The notes: generated from the letters alone by a model not told the origin. A stretch of DNA of 64,000 nucleotides from Marinicella meishanensis (GCF_019931145.1 NZ_JAIOUV010000009.1:151965-215964); one strand, 5' to 3'. Shown: positions 16,975 through 26,503, counted from the first letter of the stretch. Program-made: numbers and translations.

Positions 16975-17190
16975 ATGCCAACCATTCACATCAACAGAGA
17001 ACCCGTCGAGCTGTATAAAATTTTGAAATTTGAAGGGCTGGTGGGCACCGGCGGCGAAGCCAAAGTGGTGATCGACCAAGGCATGGTCAAAGTCAATGGT
17101 GAACCGGAACTGCAACGGCGCAAAAAAATTCGACATGGCGATGTCATCGAGTTCATGGAATGTGCGTACCAAATTGTTTATGAGCCCTGA
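16975..17190 (+). CDS. S4-domain RNA-binding protein, YbcJ type
   Basis: This 71-residue protein consists of one S4 domain (VELYKILKFEGLVGTGGEAKVVI, then VKVNGEPELQRRKKIRHGDVIEF), as in YbcJ/RlbA-like small RNA-binding proteins. CAGGAACC upstream of ATG 16975 is a good ribosome site, so the longer in-frame opening from 16894 is not used. It lies 25 bases after the MBL gene. It may act in ribosome assembly. Confidence 0.85.
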   Translation: MPTIHINREPVELYKILKFEGLVGTGGEAKVVIDQGMVKVNGEPELQRRKKIRHGDVIEFMECAYQIVYEP

Positions 17191-17204
17191 CCCAGCCCAC
17201 TGAC

Positions 17205-18113
17205 ATGTCCATCCCCCTGGTCTATTCACCGTTCTACTCCTACCCATTCCCGGCCACCCACCGCTTTCCGATGGACAAATTCAAACAGCTGCATCGCTGT
17301 TTGACAGCAGCGGGACTGCTGCAAGCGCACAACGTGTTTCGACCCGGTCGGGTCAAACCAGCGGTGCTGGAGCTGGCGCACCACCGTGACTACATCCAGC
17401 GTTTTCAACACAACCAATTGAGTCAACAAGAGTTGCGCAAAATGGGCTTGCCCTGGAGCGAACCCTTGGTCAAACGTTCCATGATTTCACCCAACGGCAC
17501 CCTGATGACCGGCGCCATTGCTTTGCGCCATGGTGTGGCCTGTCACTTGGCCGGCGGCACCCACCATGCCTACCACGATCACGGTCGTGGCTATTGTGTG
17601 TTCAATGATTTGGCGGTGGCTGCCAAAGCCCTGATCGCACAGGGCAAAGCCAACAAAATCCTGATCTTTGACTGCGATGTGCACCAGGGTGATGGCACCG
17701 CCTCAATCTTGGCCGATGACCCACAGGTTTTCACCTGTTCAATTCATTGTGAAAAAAACTTTCCCCACCACAAACAAACCAGTGATCTGGATGTCGGTTT
17801 ACCCAAAGGCATGGACGATGAAGAATATCTGGCCGTGGTCCACGAAACCTTGCTCGAAGCCTTGCGATTGAGCCAACCGGATTTGGTGTTTTATGATGCC
17901 GGGGTGGATGTTTACGCCGAAGACGGTCTGGGGTATTTGAACATTTCCACCGCAGGCATCGCCGCGCGTGAACGCTTGGTGTTGCACACCATTCAACAAC
18001 ACAACCTGCCGGTGGCCACCGTCATTGGCGGCGGTTACGACCGCGACCAAAAAGCCTTGGCCCAAAGGCATGCTTTGGTGTTCCATGCCGCCGCTGAGGT
18101 GTTCAGCAACTGA
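17205..18113 (+). CDS. Class IV histone-deacetylase-like amidohydrolase
   Basis: The 302-residue protein belongs to the arginase/deacetylase fold, HDAC11-like branch. It has GGTHHAYHDHGRGYCVFND with the catalytic His pair 120/121, and zinc ligands Asp158 and His160 (FDCDVHQGDGTA) and Asp240 (VDVYAEDGLG). The IGGGYDRD motif contains the transition-state Tyr. Bacterial members deacylate acetylated amines or lysines; the substrate here is unknown. It starts 14 bases after the S4 gene. Confidence 0.92.
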   Translation: MSIPLVYSPFYSYPFPATHRFPMDKFKQLHRCLTAAGLLQAHNVFRPGRVKPAVLELAHHRDYIQRFQHNQLSQQELRKMGLPWSEPLVKRSMISPNGTLMTGAIALRHGVACHLAGGTHHAYHDHGRGYCVFNDLAVAAKALIAQGKANKILIFDCDVHQGDGTASILADDPQVFTCSIHCEKNFPHHKQTSDLDVGLPKGMDDEEYLAVVHETLLEALRLSQPDLVFYDAGVDVYAEDGLGYLNISTAGIAARERLVLHTIQQHNLPVATVIGGGYDRDQKALAQRHALVFHAAAEVFSN

Positions 18114-18140
18114 ACGGCCACCTCAGGACATCAGGGGGCA

Positions 18141-19334
18141 TCACAGTGGTGCCGGGTTGTGACAGCTGATCACCGGCAAATCGGGCCGATCAGAATCCAG
18201 GATGCCAGCAAAGTTGATGGCCGCCCAATCATCGTGGTCGGATAAGGTGGTCAGCACCCCACCACAACTGCTGTTGCCACCATCGCTGTTGATGTCAACG
18301 CTGACCGGCGCACCATCTATCACCGCATTGTCATTCCAGTCAATCGCTTGGCTGTTACAGATGCCATCGGCCTCGATCAGTTGGTTTTCATTCAACGGCG
18401 CATTCAATCCCCGCGAGTAGTCCAACACCCCATCACCAGCCCCATCACAATCATCATCGGCACCGGGAAACTGAAATTGGTAATTCATCACCGAGTTGTA
18501 ATTGGGTTTGTAGTTACATGAGGTGTTGCCGCCGTGGCGGTATGACAGGTTGTGGCCCAATTCATGCAAGATGGTGTGTGACACATTGCGATCGGAGCCA
18601 AAACAATACAATGACACGATCAAATCATCACCATTCAATTCGGCTTGGCCAGAACTGCCACTGTTGGTGTTGTAGCGATGGGGCAATATGGTGTAATGAA
18701 AGTAACCGTCGCGGTTGCTGGGGAAATGACTGGCTTTGTGGGCCAGGAATTCAGCCCCACTGACGCCGCCGGTCAAGACCCCATCGGCATCGTTGATCAA
18801 ATTACCTTGATCGAACACCCCACCTTGGCCGTAATCCTGAATGATCACAATGCCGGTGCTGCCATCGGGGTTGCTGTTCGGCGCATTCAGGAAAGCCAAA
18901 GCCACCAGATTCATGGCGTTTTCTCGCGGTCGGTGTGAATGGGCAGCACAGGTACCCGCATCGAGGTTGTCATCGAACCAATCGTATTCGATGAGGATGT
19001 TTTGCACCAAGGGGTTCACCCCCATGGCCGGCAAATCCAAACCACCGGCGGTGCCCAAAACCTCGTCCCCGTCACTCAGGGCATCACCATCGGTGTCCGG
19101 ATCGTTGGGATCGGTACCGGTGTCGGTGGGACTGACGTAGATCAGGGTGTTGGTTTCATGACAATTCAACAAGCCATCGTTGTCGTTGTCACCGGTGTCC
19201 TGACAAGCCAGCAAACTTTCAAAACCAGCACTGAAGATGAAGTCGCCCTCGAAACCATGGCGAAAAATCAGCTGAGCCACGGCACCACCCAACCACAGCA
19301 AACCAGCCAACAGCAGCAGAAATTTGTGATTCAC
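18141..19334 (-). CDS. Secreted metzincin-type metalloprotease with Asp-rich repeats and N-terminal IFxxGFE pair
   Basis: The start chosen is GTG 19334, giving MNHKFLLLLAGLLWLGGAVA, a clear signal peptide; the longer upstream opening lies in the permease gene. Directly after cleavage come two copies of a short motif, LIFRHGFEG and DFIFSAGFE (residues 22-39). An Asp-rich calcium-binding, thrombospondin-3-like stretch follows (DTGDNDNDG, DPDTDGDALSDGDE). The zinc site HELGHNLSYRH at 257-267 is HExxHxxxxxH with a Met-turn candidate NSVMNY near 283, which defines a metzincin. Several Cys pairs suggest disulfides. The protein is 397 residues. It is probably an extracellular or surface protease; the specificity is unknown. 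Confidence 0.85.
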   Translation of the reverse strand: MNHKFLLLLAGLLWLGGAVAQLIFRHGFEGDFIFSAGFESLLACQDTGDNDNDGLLNCHETNTLIYVSPTDTGTDPNDPDTDGDALSDGDEVLGTAGGLDLPAMGVNPLVQNILIEYDWFDDNLDAGTCAAHSHRPRENAMNLVALAFLNAPNSNPDGSTGIVIIQDYGQGGVFDQGNLINDADGVLTGGVSGAEFLAHKASHFPSNRDGYFHYTILPHRYNTNSGSSGQAELNGDDLIVSLYCFGSDRNVSHTILHELGHNLSYRHGGNTSCNYKPNYNSVMNYQFQFPGADDDCDGAGDGVLDYSRGLNAPLNENQLIEADGICNSQAIDWNDNAVIDGAPVSVDINSDGGNSSCGGVLTTLSDHDDWAAINFAGILDSDRPDLPVISCHNPAPL

Positions 19335-19405
19335 CCTTCTCTCCGAGCGGACGCAAAACACCATCTTAACGCAGAACCACGCACCGTGCAGCTGGTATTC
19401 TGCAA

Positions 19406-20179
19406 TCAGATCAGGCCACTGACCAGGCCCAAGGCCACCACCACCAACAGCAAGGACACAGCCACATGCACGGTTTTGATGGTGACTTTTTGCAGCACTT
19501 TCTTTCCGATGAAAGCACCGGCAAAAGCCGCCAATGAGGCACTGATCACCAGCACCCAATCGACTTGATCATGGTTGGCCACGAGGTCTTGACCATAGAC
19601 CGTCAACCGCGCCACATCAACCATCACCGCCACCATCACCCCGGTGGCGACAAACTGTTCTTTGCTCAAGCCGGCTTTCAACAAGAACATGCTGCGAAAG
19701 GCACCTTGGTGGCCGGACAAACCACCAAAAAAGCCACTGATGGTGCCGCCCAATGGCAAGAATTGGGGTCCCAGCTTGATGTGCGCAAAAGTCTTTGAAA
19801 ATTCCAGCAACACAAACACCAGGATCAAACCGCCAACGATGACGTTGAGCCAGGTGGTCTGCCCTTGGTAGCCCCACATTTCATAGCTCAATGGTTGGCT
19901 GCTTTGGGCCAACCAGCCCAACACCCAGGCGCCAACAAAGGCCGCCAACACCGCCGCCACGCCAAAACGCAGCAACACCGACCACACCGCATGTTTACCC
20001 AGCAAAGCCACTTTAAACAGGTTGTTGGCCAAATGCACCAAAGCGGTCATGCCGATCGCCACTTCCAAGGGAAAAAACAAAGCCACCACCGGCATCAACA
20101 AAGTGCCCAGGCCGAAGCCTGAAAACAGGGTCAGTAAGGAAGCCAGCAAGGCCACAGCACAAACAATGATCAACTCCAT
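19406..20179 (-). CDS. TauE/SafE-family membrane permease
   Basis: The 257-residue protein has 7-8 hydrophobic segments and the family repeats GFGLGTLLMPV and GTISGFFGGLSGHQGAFRS. TauE/SafE proteins export sulfite or sulfo-organics, or act as uncharacterised anion carriers. The gene starts 33 bases after a small membrane-protein gene and is co-directional with prpF. The substrate cannot be deduced. Confidence 0.88.
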   Translation of the reverse strand: MELIIVCAVALLASLLTLFSGFGLGTLLMPVVALFFPLEVAIGMTALVHLANNLFKVALLGKHAVWSVLLRFGVAAVLAAFVGAWVLGWLAQSSQPLSYEMWGYQGQTTWLNVIVGGLILVFVLLEFSKTFAHIKLGPQFLPLGGTISGFFGGLSGHQGAFRSMFLLKAGLSKEQFVATGVMVAVMVDVARLTVYGQDLVANHDQVDWVLVISASLAAFAGAFIGKKVLQKVTIKTVHVAVSLLLVVVALGLVSGLI

Positions 20180-20212
20180 GAACTCACCTCATGTTGCCGC
20201 TGGTGGTATGTT

Positions 20213-20473
20213 TCAAGCCAGATGGGTTTGATAAAACCACCAAAGGATGGGTCCCCAGATCAACCAACCCACCAGCATTTTTTTGAAAAAACCGTCTTCA
20301 GAGCCGGCCACATGGGTGACCAAGCCAATTTCATCTTCATCCTCATGGGGTTTGAAGTGCCGATAGACCCTCACCACCAGCCAACCGGTGAGGAATGGCA
20401 AAACCCCCAGTCCTAAAAAGATGCCCAAGATGGCTTGGGCTTCCCAGGGCAAACTGAGGAACCGATTGATCAT
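20213..20473 (-). CDS. Small two-segment membrane protein, 86 aa
   Basis: The protein has two hydrophobic segments (AILGIFLGLGVLPFLTGWLVV at about 14-34 and FFKKMLVGWLIWGPILWWFY at about 62-81) joined by an acidic loop (PHEDEDEIG). I recognise no family. It starts three bases after the prpF stop and is followed by the TauE/SafE gene, so it is probably co-transcribed with both. Confidence 0.7.
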   Translation of the reverse strand: MINRFLSLPWEAQAILGIFLGLGVLPFLTGWLVVRVYRHFKPHEDEDEIGLVTHVAGSEDGFFKKMLVGWLIWGPILWWFYQTHLA

Positions 20474-20476
20474 GGC

Positions 20477-21661
20477 TTAAGCGGTCAACACTTCGCTCAG
20501 TACATATACCTCACCCTTCATCAGCACCCGCGCACTGCGGCTCATGCTGACTTTTTGGGCTTGCCATTGGCCATTGACGGTACCGACTTCAGCACCCACT
20601 TTCAAGGTGCCCGAAGGGTGACCAAAGCGCACCGAATCACGCGGTCCACCGCCGGCCGCCAGATTGACCAAAGTGCCGGGAATGGCCGATGCCGTGGCGA
20701 TCGCCACCGCCGCCGTGCCCATCATGGCGTGGTGCAACAAACCCATGGACAAGGCCCTGACATTCAAATCGATACCACTGGCGGCAATGGCTTTGCCGCT
20801 GGAAGCGGTGTAATCATGCGGTGGTGCCACAAAGGCCACTTTGGGGGTGTGCTGGCGGCCAGCGGCATCAGCCACCGAGTCAATCAAACCCATGCGCACC
20901 GCACCATGGGCCCGTATGGTTTCAAACATCGCCAACACCTTGTCATCACCGTTGATGTCGCCTTGCAACTCAGTGCCATTGAATCCGATGTCAGCGGCAT
21001 TCAAGAAAATTGTGGGAATGCCCGCTGCAATCATGGTGGCTTTCAAGGTGCCGATGCCCGGCACCTCCAAATCATCCACCAAATTGCCGGTCGGAAACAT
21101 GGCGGCATCGCCCACCGGATCGATGAAATCTATTCGCACTTCTGCCGCCGGAAAGGTCACCCCATCCAACTCAAAATCACCGGTTTCCTGCACCTGACCA
21201 TCGGTCATCGGTACATGGGCAACGATGGTTTTCTCAATGTTGGCCTGCCAAATTTGAATTTCTGCCACGCCATTGATCGGCAGCTTGTCGGCATCGACCA
21301 AGCCACTGCGGATGGCGAAAGCCCCCACCGCGGCGGTCAAGTTGCCACAATTGCCACTCCAGTCGACAAAGGGGCGATCAATCGCCACTTGGCCGAATAA
21401 ATAGTCCACATCATGCCCTGGCTGATCACTCTTGGACAGGATCACGGTTTTGCTGGTGCTGGAAGTCGCCCCACCCATGCCATCGGTTTGCTTGCCATAG
21501 GGATCAGGACTGCCGATCACCCTGAGCAACAACTGATCGCGAACCGGCCCGGGCACCTGTGCCGCCGCTGGCAAATCATCGCGCTTAAAAAACACCCCTT
21601 TGGAGGTACCACCCCGCATGTAGGTGGCCGGAATTTGAATCTGTGGCTGAAATAAAGACAT
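20477..21661 (-). CDS. prpF: 2-methylaconitate cis-trans isomerase PrpF
   Basis: PrpF isomerises 2-methylaconitate so that AcnD can act in the methylcitrate pathway of propionate breakdown. The 394-residue protein has the diaminopimelate-epimerase fold motifs ATYMRGGTSKGVFF near the N-terminus, DWSGNCGNLTAAVG, and GGGPRDSVRFGHPSG near the C-terminus. The start MSLFQPQIQIP (21661) aligns with the family; an ATG 36 bases upstream adds an unlikely extension. Its partner acnD is 2.3 kb away on the same strand, separated by two genes of opposite direction. Confidence 0.92.
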   Translation of the reverse strand: MSLFQPQIQIPATYMRGGTSKGVFFKRDDLPAAAQVPGPVRDQLLLRVIGSPDPYGKQTDGMGGATSSTSKTVILSKSDQPGHDVDYLFGQVAIDRPFVDWSGNCGNLTAAVGAFAIRSGLVDADKLPINGVAEIQIWQANIEKTIVAHVPMTDGQVQETGDFELDGVTFPAAEVRIDFIDPVGDAAMFPTGNLVDDLEVPGIGTLKATMIAAGIPTIFLNAADIGFNGTELQGDINGDDKVLAMFETIRAHGAVRMGLIDSVADAAGRQHTPKVAFVAPPHDYTASSGKAIAASGIDLNVRALSMGLLHHAMMGTAAVAIATASAIPGTLVNLAAGGGPRDSVRFGHPSGTLKVGAEVGTVNGQWQAQKVSMSRSARVLMKGEVYVLSEVLTA

Positions 21662-21875
21662 GGAATCTGCTGGCCTGTTACTGGCTATGAAGAACAATTA
21701 TTTTACTGCCAAAGCCAAACGGACTCAAACACTGATTGTGCTCAGCTGGGCAAACTATACACACCCCCGTTGACAGCCGCCCTGCCACAGCTGTCGATCA
21801 TTTTGTTGCTGGCGTTTGTGGCCAGGTCATGGTTTACTGTGCAGTTGATGGATGATCAGAGGACGACCGCTTGAC

Positions 21876-23018
21876 ATGATTACGCTCACTTTTAATGGCC
21901 ACAGCCTGACCATTGCGGTGGCTTTTGTGATTGCGATGACTTTTGCCTTGTTGTTGATGTTGAAGCGCAGCGCCACCAAACAAGCCAATCGCTACCTGGC
22001 TGGTCTGCTGCTGGTGATCGCATGGTGGAATGCATCGGTCCTTATTTGGGAATTCAACCTGTTCCAATATGGCGCGGGCATTGTCTGGATTCCGATGACA
22101 TTCACCCTGGCCCTGGGGCCTTGTTATTATTTTTATGTCCAGGGCACAGCGGCTACCGACCACCTGGCTAAGCGTCGCGTTTGGCCGCACTTCATACCGG
22201 TCATGGTTGAAGTGATGCTGTTTTTGGCGGCGGTTTTTCAAGGCCTGCCAAAAGGCCAGGCTTTTTTTCAAACTGAACTCCACTTGTTGACCCAACCGGT
22301 GGTGACATTTGTTGCCATTGCCGCTTTTCTGGTCTACAGCATTTTGGCCAACAAAAGCATTCGGCGCTACCACCATTGGGTCAAACAGAATTACAGCCAT
22401 TTTCACAAGTACAACCTCAATTGGCTCAATCGCTTGAGTCTGGTGTTGTTGGTGGTCTTGAGCTTTTGGACGGTGTATTTTTTGCTGGCTGTGATTGGGT
22501 TCGCAGGGCTGTCGTCAATGGTGGGTCATGACCCATTTCACGTGCTGTTGTCAGTGGTTTCCATTTGGCTGAGTGTTGAAGCTTTTTTGCAGCCAGACAT
22601 CATCTACCCGGAGCAAGTCAGGTCGTCCGCTGCAGCCCGCCCCCATGACGAGCCACCCAGTGAGGCAATCAAAGACCAGGCTGCTTGGTTGCAACAACAG
22701 ATCAAAACCAACAAATTGTATCTCGACCCAGAACTGTCATTGAGGTCGCTGGCTGCCACCTTGGACTTACACCCCAATCACGTCTCCAAAGTGATCAATG
22801 AAGGCCTGGGACAATCCTTCTCAGACTGCATCAATCAATGGCGCGTGGCTGAAGTCATCAAGCAACTGCACAGTGAAGCATCCAGAGACCACACCTTGCT
22901 CTCGATGGCTTTTGAATCAGGCTTTAATTCCAAAACCACGTTCAATCGCGTGTTCAAAAGTCATGTGGGTGTCACGCCCACCCAATTCAAAAAAAACCTG
23001 GAAGCAAGCAAAAAATGA
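21876..23018 (+). CDS. AraC-family regulator with N-terminal multi-span membrane domain
   Basis: The first 235 residues contain about seven hydrophobic segments. The C-terminal 110 hold an AraC/XylS double helix-turn-helix (LSLRSLAATLDLHPNHVSKVINEGLGQSFSDCINQWR and LLSMAFESGFNSKTTFNRVFKSHVGVTPTQFKK). Such membrane-tethered AraC regulators are common in Bacteroidetes and some marine gammaproteobacteria and sense unknown envelope signals. The start at 21876 follows TTGAC; an upstream ATG at 21852 would add eight residues. It is divergent from prpF and is followed by a CPBP protease after 128 bases. Confidence 0.88.
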   Translation: MITLTFNGHSLTIAVAFVIAMTFALLLMLKRSATKQANRYLAGLLLVIAWWNASVLIWEFNLFQYGAGIVWIPMTFTLALGPCYYFYVQGTAATDHLAKRRVWPHFIPVMVEVMLFLAAVFQGLPKGQAFFQTELHLLTQPVVTFVAIAAFLVYSILANKSIRRYHHWVKQNYSHFHKYNLNWLNRLSLVLLVVLSFWTVYFLLAVIGFAGLSSMVGHDPFHVLLSVVSIWLSVEAFLQPDIIYPEQVRSSAAARPHDEPPSEAIKDQAAWLQQQIKTNKLYLDPELSLRSLAATLDLHPNHVSKVINEGLGQSFSDCINQWRVAEVIKQLHSEASRDHTLLSMAFESGFNSKTTFNRVFKSHVGVTPTQFKKNLEASKK

Positions 23019-23146
23019 GTACCAAAGCATAATTTGGCACGCATTGTCTGCTGTTTCCGCTTTTAATGGCAGCCTTGTTTCACAACTGCTTATGGTGGGT
23101 GCATGGATTTTGGCACACAACAAGCTGCCTTGAGGGGGTCCGTTCG

Positions 23147-23842
23147 ATGTTAGGTTTGCTGGTCATTTTATTGATTTCCTGGCTGTTGCTGCATGTGGCA
23201 TCAGCCAACAACTTGGGGGTTTTGGGTTTGTGGCCGACACCCAACAAGCTTTGGCAGTTTGTGCTGGGTTGGTTGCTGTTGGTGGTATTGACCGGGCTGT
23301 CGGTACTCAGCGACACCTGGTTTTTCCAAATTGATTGGGCCCTCGCACAACGGGATCCCCATTTGCTGGCACAGGGTTTTGGGTACTTCCTGAAGTCAGC
23401 CCTCACCGAAGATTTGATGTTCAGAGGGGCCCTGCTGTTCCTGCTTATTCAGTGGTGGGGACCCAGCAAAGCCATGTTGATTTCTGCCGTAGCCTTTGGC
23501 ATCTATCATTGGTTTTCATACGGGTTATTGACCGAGGAAATCAAAGTCATTCCATTGTTGTATGTGTTCTTGTTAACGGGCTTGATGGGTTGGGCATGGG
23601 CCTACGCTTTTCATCAAACCCGGACCATGATGATGCCACTGGGCATGCATGTGGGCTCCAACTTCACGCTGTCACTGTTTTTTCACAACCAGCCCTACGG
23701 TGAATTGTTGTTTCATCAAGTGGCCCGCACCGAACCCAATGAATGGCTAACCTTGGGCTATTTATTGGCCAAGGCCGTGCTGATTCCCTGGCTGGTGTTC
23801 ATCATTGTTCGGCACTTTTACCAACAAGCAGAAGCGACATGA
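23147..23842 (+). CDS. CPBP-family intramembrane metalloprotease (Abi/CAAX type)
   Basis: The start at 23147 is preceded by GAGGGGG, a strong ribosome site. The 231-residue protein has 6-7 membrane segments and the family signature: TEDLMFRGALL (Glu88, Asp89, Arg93), FGIYH (Phe117, His121) and the third motif HVGSNF. The second Glu of the usual EExxxR is Asp here, which occurs in some members. Relatives process prenylated or secreted peptides, or act in bacteriocin self-immunity. Its position behind the membrane AraC regulator suggests joint regulation. Confidence 0.85.
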   Translation: MLGLLVILLISWLLLHVASANNLGVLGLWPTPNKLWQFVLGWLLLVVLTGLSVLSDTWFFQIDWALAQRDPHLLAQGFGYFLKSALTEDLMFRGALLFLLIQWWGPSKAMLISAVAFGIYHWFSYGLLTEEIKVIPLLYVFLLTGLMGWAWAYAFHQTRTMMMPLGMHVGSNFTLSLFFHNQPYGELLFHQVARTEPNEWLTLGYLLAKAVLIPWLVFIIVRHFYQQAEAT

Positions 23843-23914
23843 TCCCGCATGCCGGACTCACTTAAGGGTGCCAGCCGAAGGCTTCAATGACCCTTTTCTG
23901 GGATGGTCTATGCT

Positions 23915-26503
23915 TCAGGAATTGGCCAAAAAATCCTGGGCAAAGCGCTGCAGCACACCGCCGGCTTCATAGATCGATACCTCCTCGGCGGTGTCGAGTC
24001 TGGATTTCACCGGAATGCGGACCTGGTCACCATTGCGGCGGGTCATCACCACCGTCATGGCTGAACCGGGGCTGATCTCGCCTTCGACATCATAGGTTTC
24101 GCTGCCATCGATGGCATAGGTTTGGCGCGTGTCACCGCCGGTGAATTCCAGGGGCAACACGCCCATGCCGATCAGGTTGGTGCGGTGGATGCGCTCAAAG
24201 CCTTCGGCCACGATCACTTCAACCCCGGCCAGGCGCACGCCTTTGGCGGCCCAGTCGCGGGATGAACCTTGGCCATAATCGGCCCCGGCAATGATGATCA
24301 GCGGTTGTTGGCGCTCCATATAGGTTTCAATGGTCTCCCACATGCGCATCACCTCACCTTCAGGTTCGAGGCGGGCCAATGAGCCTTGCTTGATGTCGCC
24401 GTGCTCATCACGCACCATTTCATTCAACAACTTGGGGTTGGCAAAGGTGGCGCGTTGCGCGGTCAAATGATCACCGCGGTGGGTGGCATAGGAATTGAAG
24501 TCTGCTTCGGGCAAACCCATTTTGGCCAGGTAGGCACCGGCGGCGCTGGACGCTTGAATCGCATTGGACGGCGACAAATGGTCAGTGGTGATGTTATCCC
24601 CCAACACCGCCAGCGGGCGCATGCCCCGCATGGTGCGTTCACCGGCCAGGGCACCTTCCCAATAAGGCGGGCGGCGGATGTAGGTCGATTTTTCATCCCA
24701 GTCATACAATGGCGGGGTGTGCTTGGCAATGATGTCCTGGATGTTGAACATGGGCTCATACACTTGAGTGAAATGCTCGGGTTTGACGCTGTCGGCAATC
24801 ACTTGGTTGATTTCTTCATCGCTGGGCCAAATGTCCTTCAAGCGAATTTCGTTGCCGTCCGGATCCAGGCCCAACACGTCTTTCTCAATGTCGAACCGGA
24901 TCGATCCGGCAATGGCATAGGCCACCACCAGCGGCGGTGAGGCCAAAAAGGCTTCACTGGCATAGGGATGAATGCGGCCATCGAAATTGCGGTTGCCTGA
25001 CAACACCGCCGTGGCATACAGCTTGCGGTCGATGATTTCTTGTTTGATTTCAGGCTGCAAAGCCCCTGACATGCCGTTGCATGAGGTGCAGGCATAGGCC
25101 ACCACACCAAAACCGAGGTCTTCCAGTTCAGGCAACAATGCGGCTTCTTTCAAATAAAGGGTCACCGCTTTGGAACCCGGAGCCAAGGAGGTTTTGACCC
25201 AGGGTTTGCGGGTCAGGCCCAAGCGGTTGGCATTGCGCGCCAGCAAGCCGGCGGCAATCATGTTGCGTGGGTTGGAGGTGTTGGTGCAACTGGTGATGGC
25301 GGCGATGATGCAAGCCCCATCAGGCATCAGACCATCGTGGCTGTGGTAATCACCGGTGATGCCTTTGGCCGCCAGTTCTTTGACCGACACCCGGGCATGC
25401 GGGTTGGATGGGCCGGCGATGTTGCGCTCCACGGATGACATGTCAAAAGTCAGCACCCGCTCATATTCGGCGCCGGTCATTTGATCGGCCCACAAACCGG
25501 TGTGCTTGGCATACAGCTCCACCAGTTTGACTTGTTCCTCATCACGGCCGGTCAGGCGCAGGTAATCAATGGTTTGTTGGTCGATGTAAAACATCGCCGC
25601 GGTGGCCCCAAATTCCGGGGTCATGTTGGATATGGTGGCACGCTCGCCCAAAGTCATGGCATCGGCGCCGGTGCCATAGAATTCCAGGTAGCTGGAGACC
25701 ACTTTTTCGTTGCGCAAAAACTCGGTCAAGGCCAACACGATGTCGGTGCTGGTGATGCCAGGACCGGCTTGACCGGTCAACTCCACGCCGATGATGTCTG
25801 GCAAGCGCATGTAAGAGGCCCGACCCAACATCACGCTCTCGGCTTCCAAGCCGCCCACACCGACGGAAATCACGCCCAAAGCATCGACCATGGGGGTGTG
25901 GCTGTCGGTGCCCACCAAGGTGTCTGGGAAGGCCACGCCGTCTTGTTTTTGCACCACCGGTGACATGCGCTCCAGATTGATCTGGTGCATGATGCCATTG
26001 CCTGGGGGCACCACATTGACGTTTTTAAAAGCGGTTTTGCACCAATTGATGAAGCGAAAGCGGTCGGCATTGCGGCGGTCCTCAATGGCCCGGTTCTTTT
26101 CAAAAGCGTCTTTCTCAAAACCCGCGTGCTCCACCGCCAATGAATGGTCCACAATCAATTGGGTCGGCACCACCGGATTGATTTGGGCTGGGTCACCGCC
26201 TTTGTCCGCAATGGCATCGCGCAAACCGGCCAAATCCACAAATGCCGTTTGACCCAAAATGTCGTGACACACCACCCGCGCCGGAAACCAAGGAAAATCC
26301 AGGTCCCGTTTTCGCTCAATGATTTGTCGCAAAGAGGCGGTCAATTGTTCAGGCGGACACCGCCGGACCAAATTTTCGGCCAACACTTTGGCGGTGAATG
26401 GCAAGGCTTCATAGGCGCCGGCACGGATCGCATTGACGGCACCTTGGGTGTCAAAATAATCCAGATTGGTGCCTGGCAAGGGTTGGCGGTGTAGTTTATT
26501 CAT
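23915..26503 (-). CDS. acnD: Fe/S-dependent 2-methylisocitrate dehydratase AcnD
   Basis: AcnD dehydrates 2-methylcitrate to a methylaconitate isomer, which PrpF makes usable by AcnB. The 862-residue protein has the aconitase cluster cysteines in AAITSCTNTSNPRN and ACTSCNGMSG, VGTDSHTPMVDALGV and the C-terminal swivel motif GADYGQGSSRDWAAKG. The start MNKLHRQPLPGTNLDYFDTQ (26503) matches AcnD, while 14 extra upstream codons are unlikely. No prpB, prpC or prpR is nearby. The AcnD rather than AcnA assignment rests on the FDTQGAV N-terminus and the presence of prpF. Confidence 0.9.
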   Translation of the reverse strand: MNKLHRQPLPGTNLDYFDTQGAVNAIRAGAYEALPFTAKVLAENLVRRCPPEQLTASLRQIIERKRDLDFPWFPARVVCHDILGQTAFVDLAGLRDAIADKGGDPAQINPVVPTQLIVDHSLAVEHAGFEKDAFEKNRAIEDRRNADRFRFINWCKTAFKNVNVVPPGNGIMHQINLERMSPVVQKQDGVAFPDTLVGTDSHTPMVDALGVISVGVGGLEAESVMLGRASYMRLPDIIGVELTGQAGPGITSTDIVLALTEFLRNEKVVSSYLEFYGTGADAMTLGERATISNMTPEFGATAAMFYIDQQTIDYLRLTGRDEEQVKLVELYAKHTGLWADQMTGAEYERVLTFDMSSVERNIAGPSNPHARVSVKELAAKGITGDYHSHDGLMPDGACIIAAITSCTNTSNPRNMIAAGLLARNANRLGLTRKPWVKTSLAPGSKAVTLYLKEAALLPELEDLGFGVVAYACTSCNGMSGALQPEIKQEIIDRKLYATAVLSGNRNFDGRIHPYASEAFLASPPLVVAYAIAGSIRFDIEKDVLGLDPDGNEIRLKDIWPSDEEINQVIADSVKPEHFTQVYEPMFNIQDIIAKHTPPLYDWDEKSTYIRRPPYWEGALAGERTMRGMRPLAVLGDNITTDHLSPSNAIQASSAAGAYLAKMGLPEADFNSYATHRGDHLTAQRATFANPKLLNEMVRDEHGDIKQGSLARLEPEGEVMRMWETIETYMERQQPLIIIAGADYGQGSSRDWAAKGVRLAGVEVIVAEGFERIHRTNLIGMGVLPLEFTGGDTRQTYAIDGSETYDVEGEISPGSAMTVVMTRRNGDQVRIPVKSRLDTAEEVSIYEAGGVLQRFAQDFLANS

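Noticed and set aside
20435..21400. 321-codon open frame opposite prpF
   Set aside because: Antisense to a clearly conserved enzyme; the product is His/Gly-rich low complexity without motifs.
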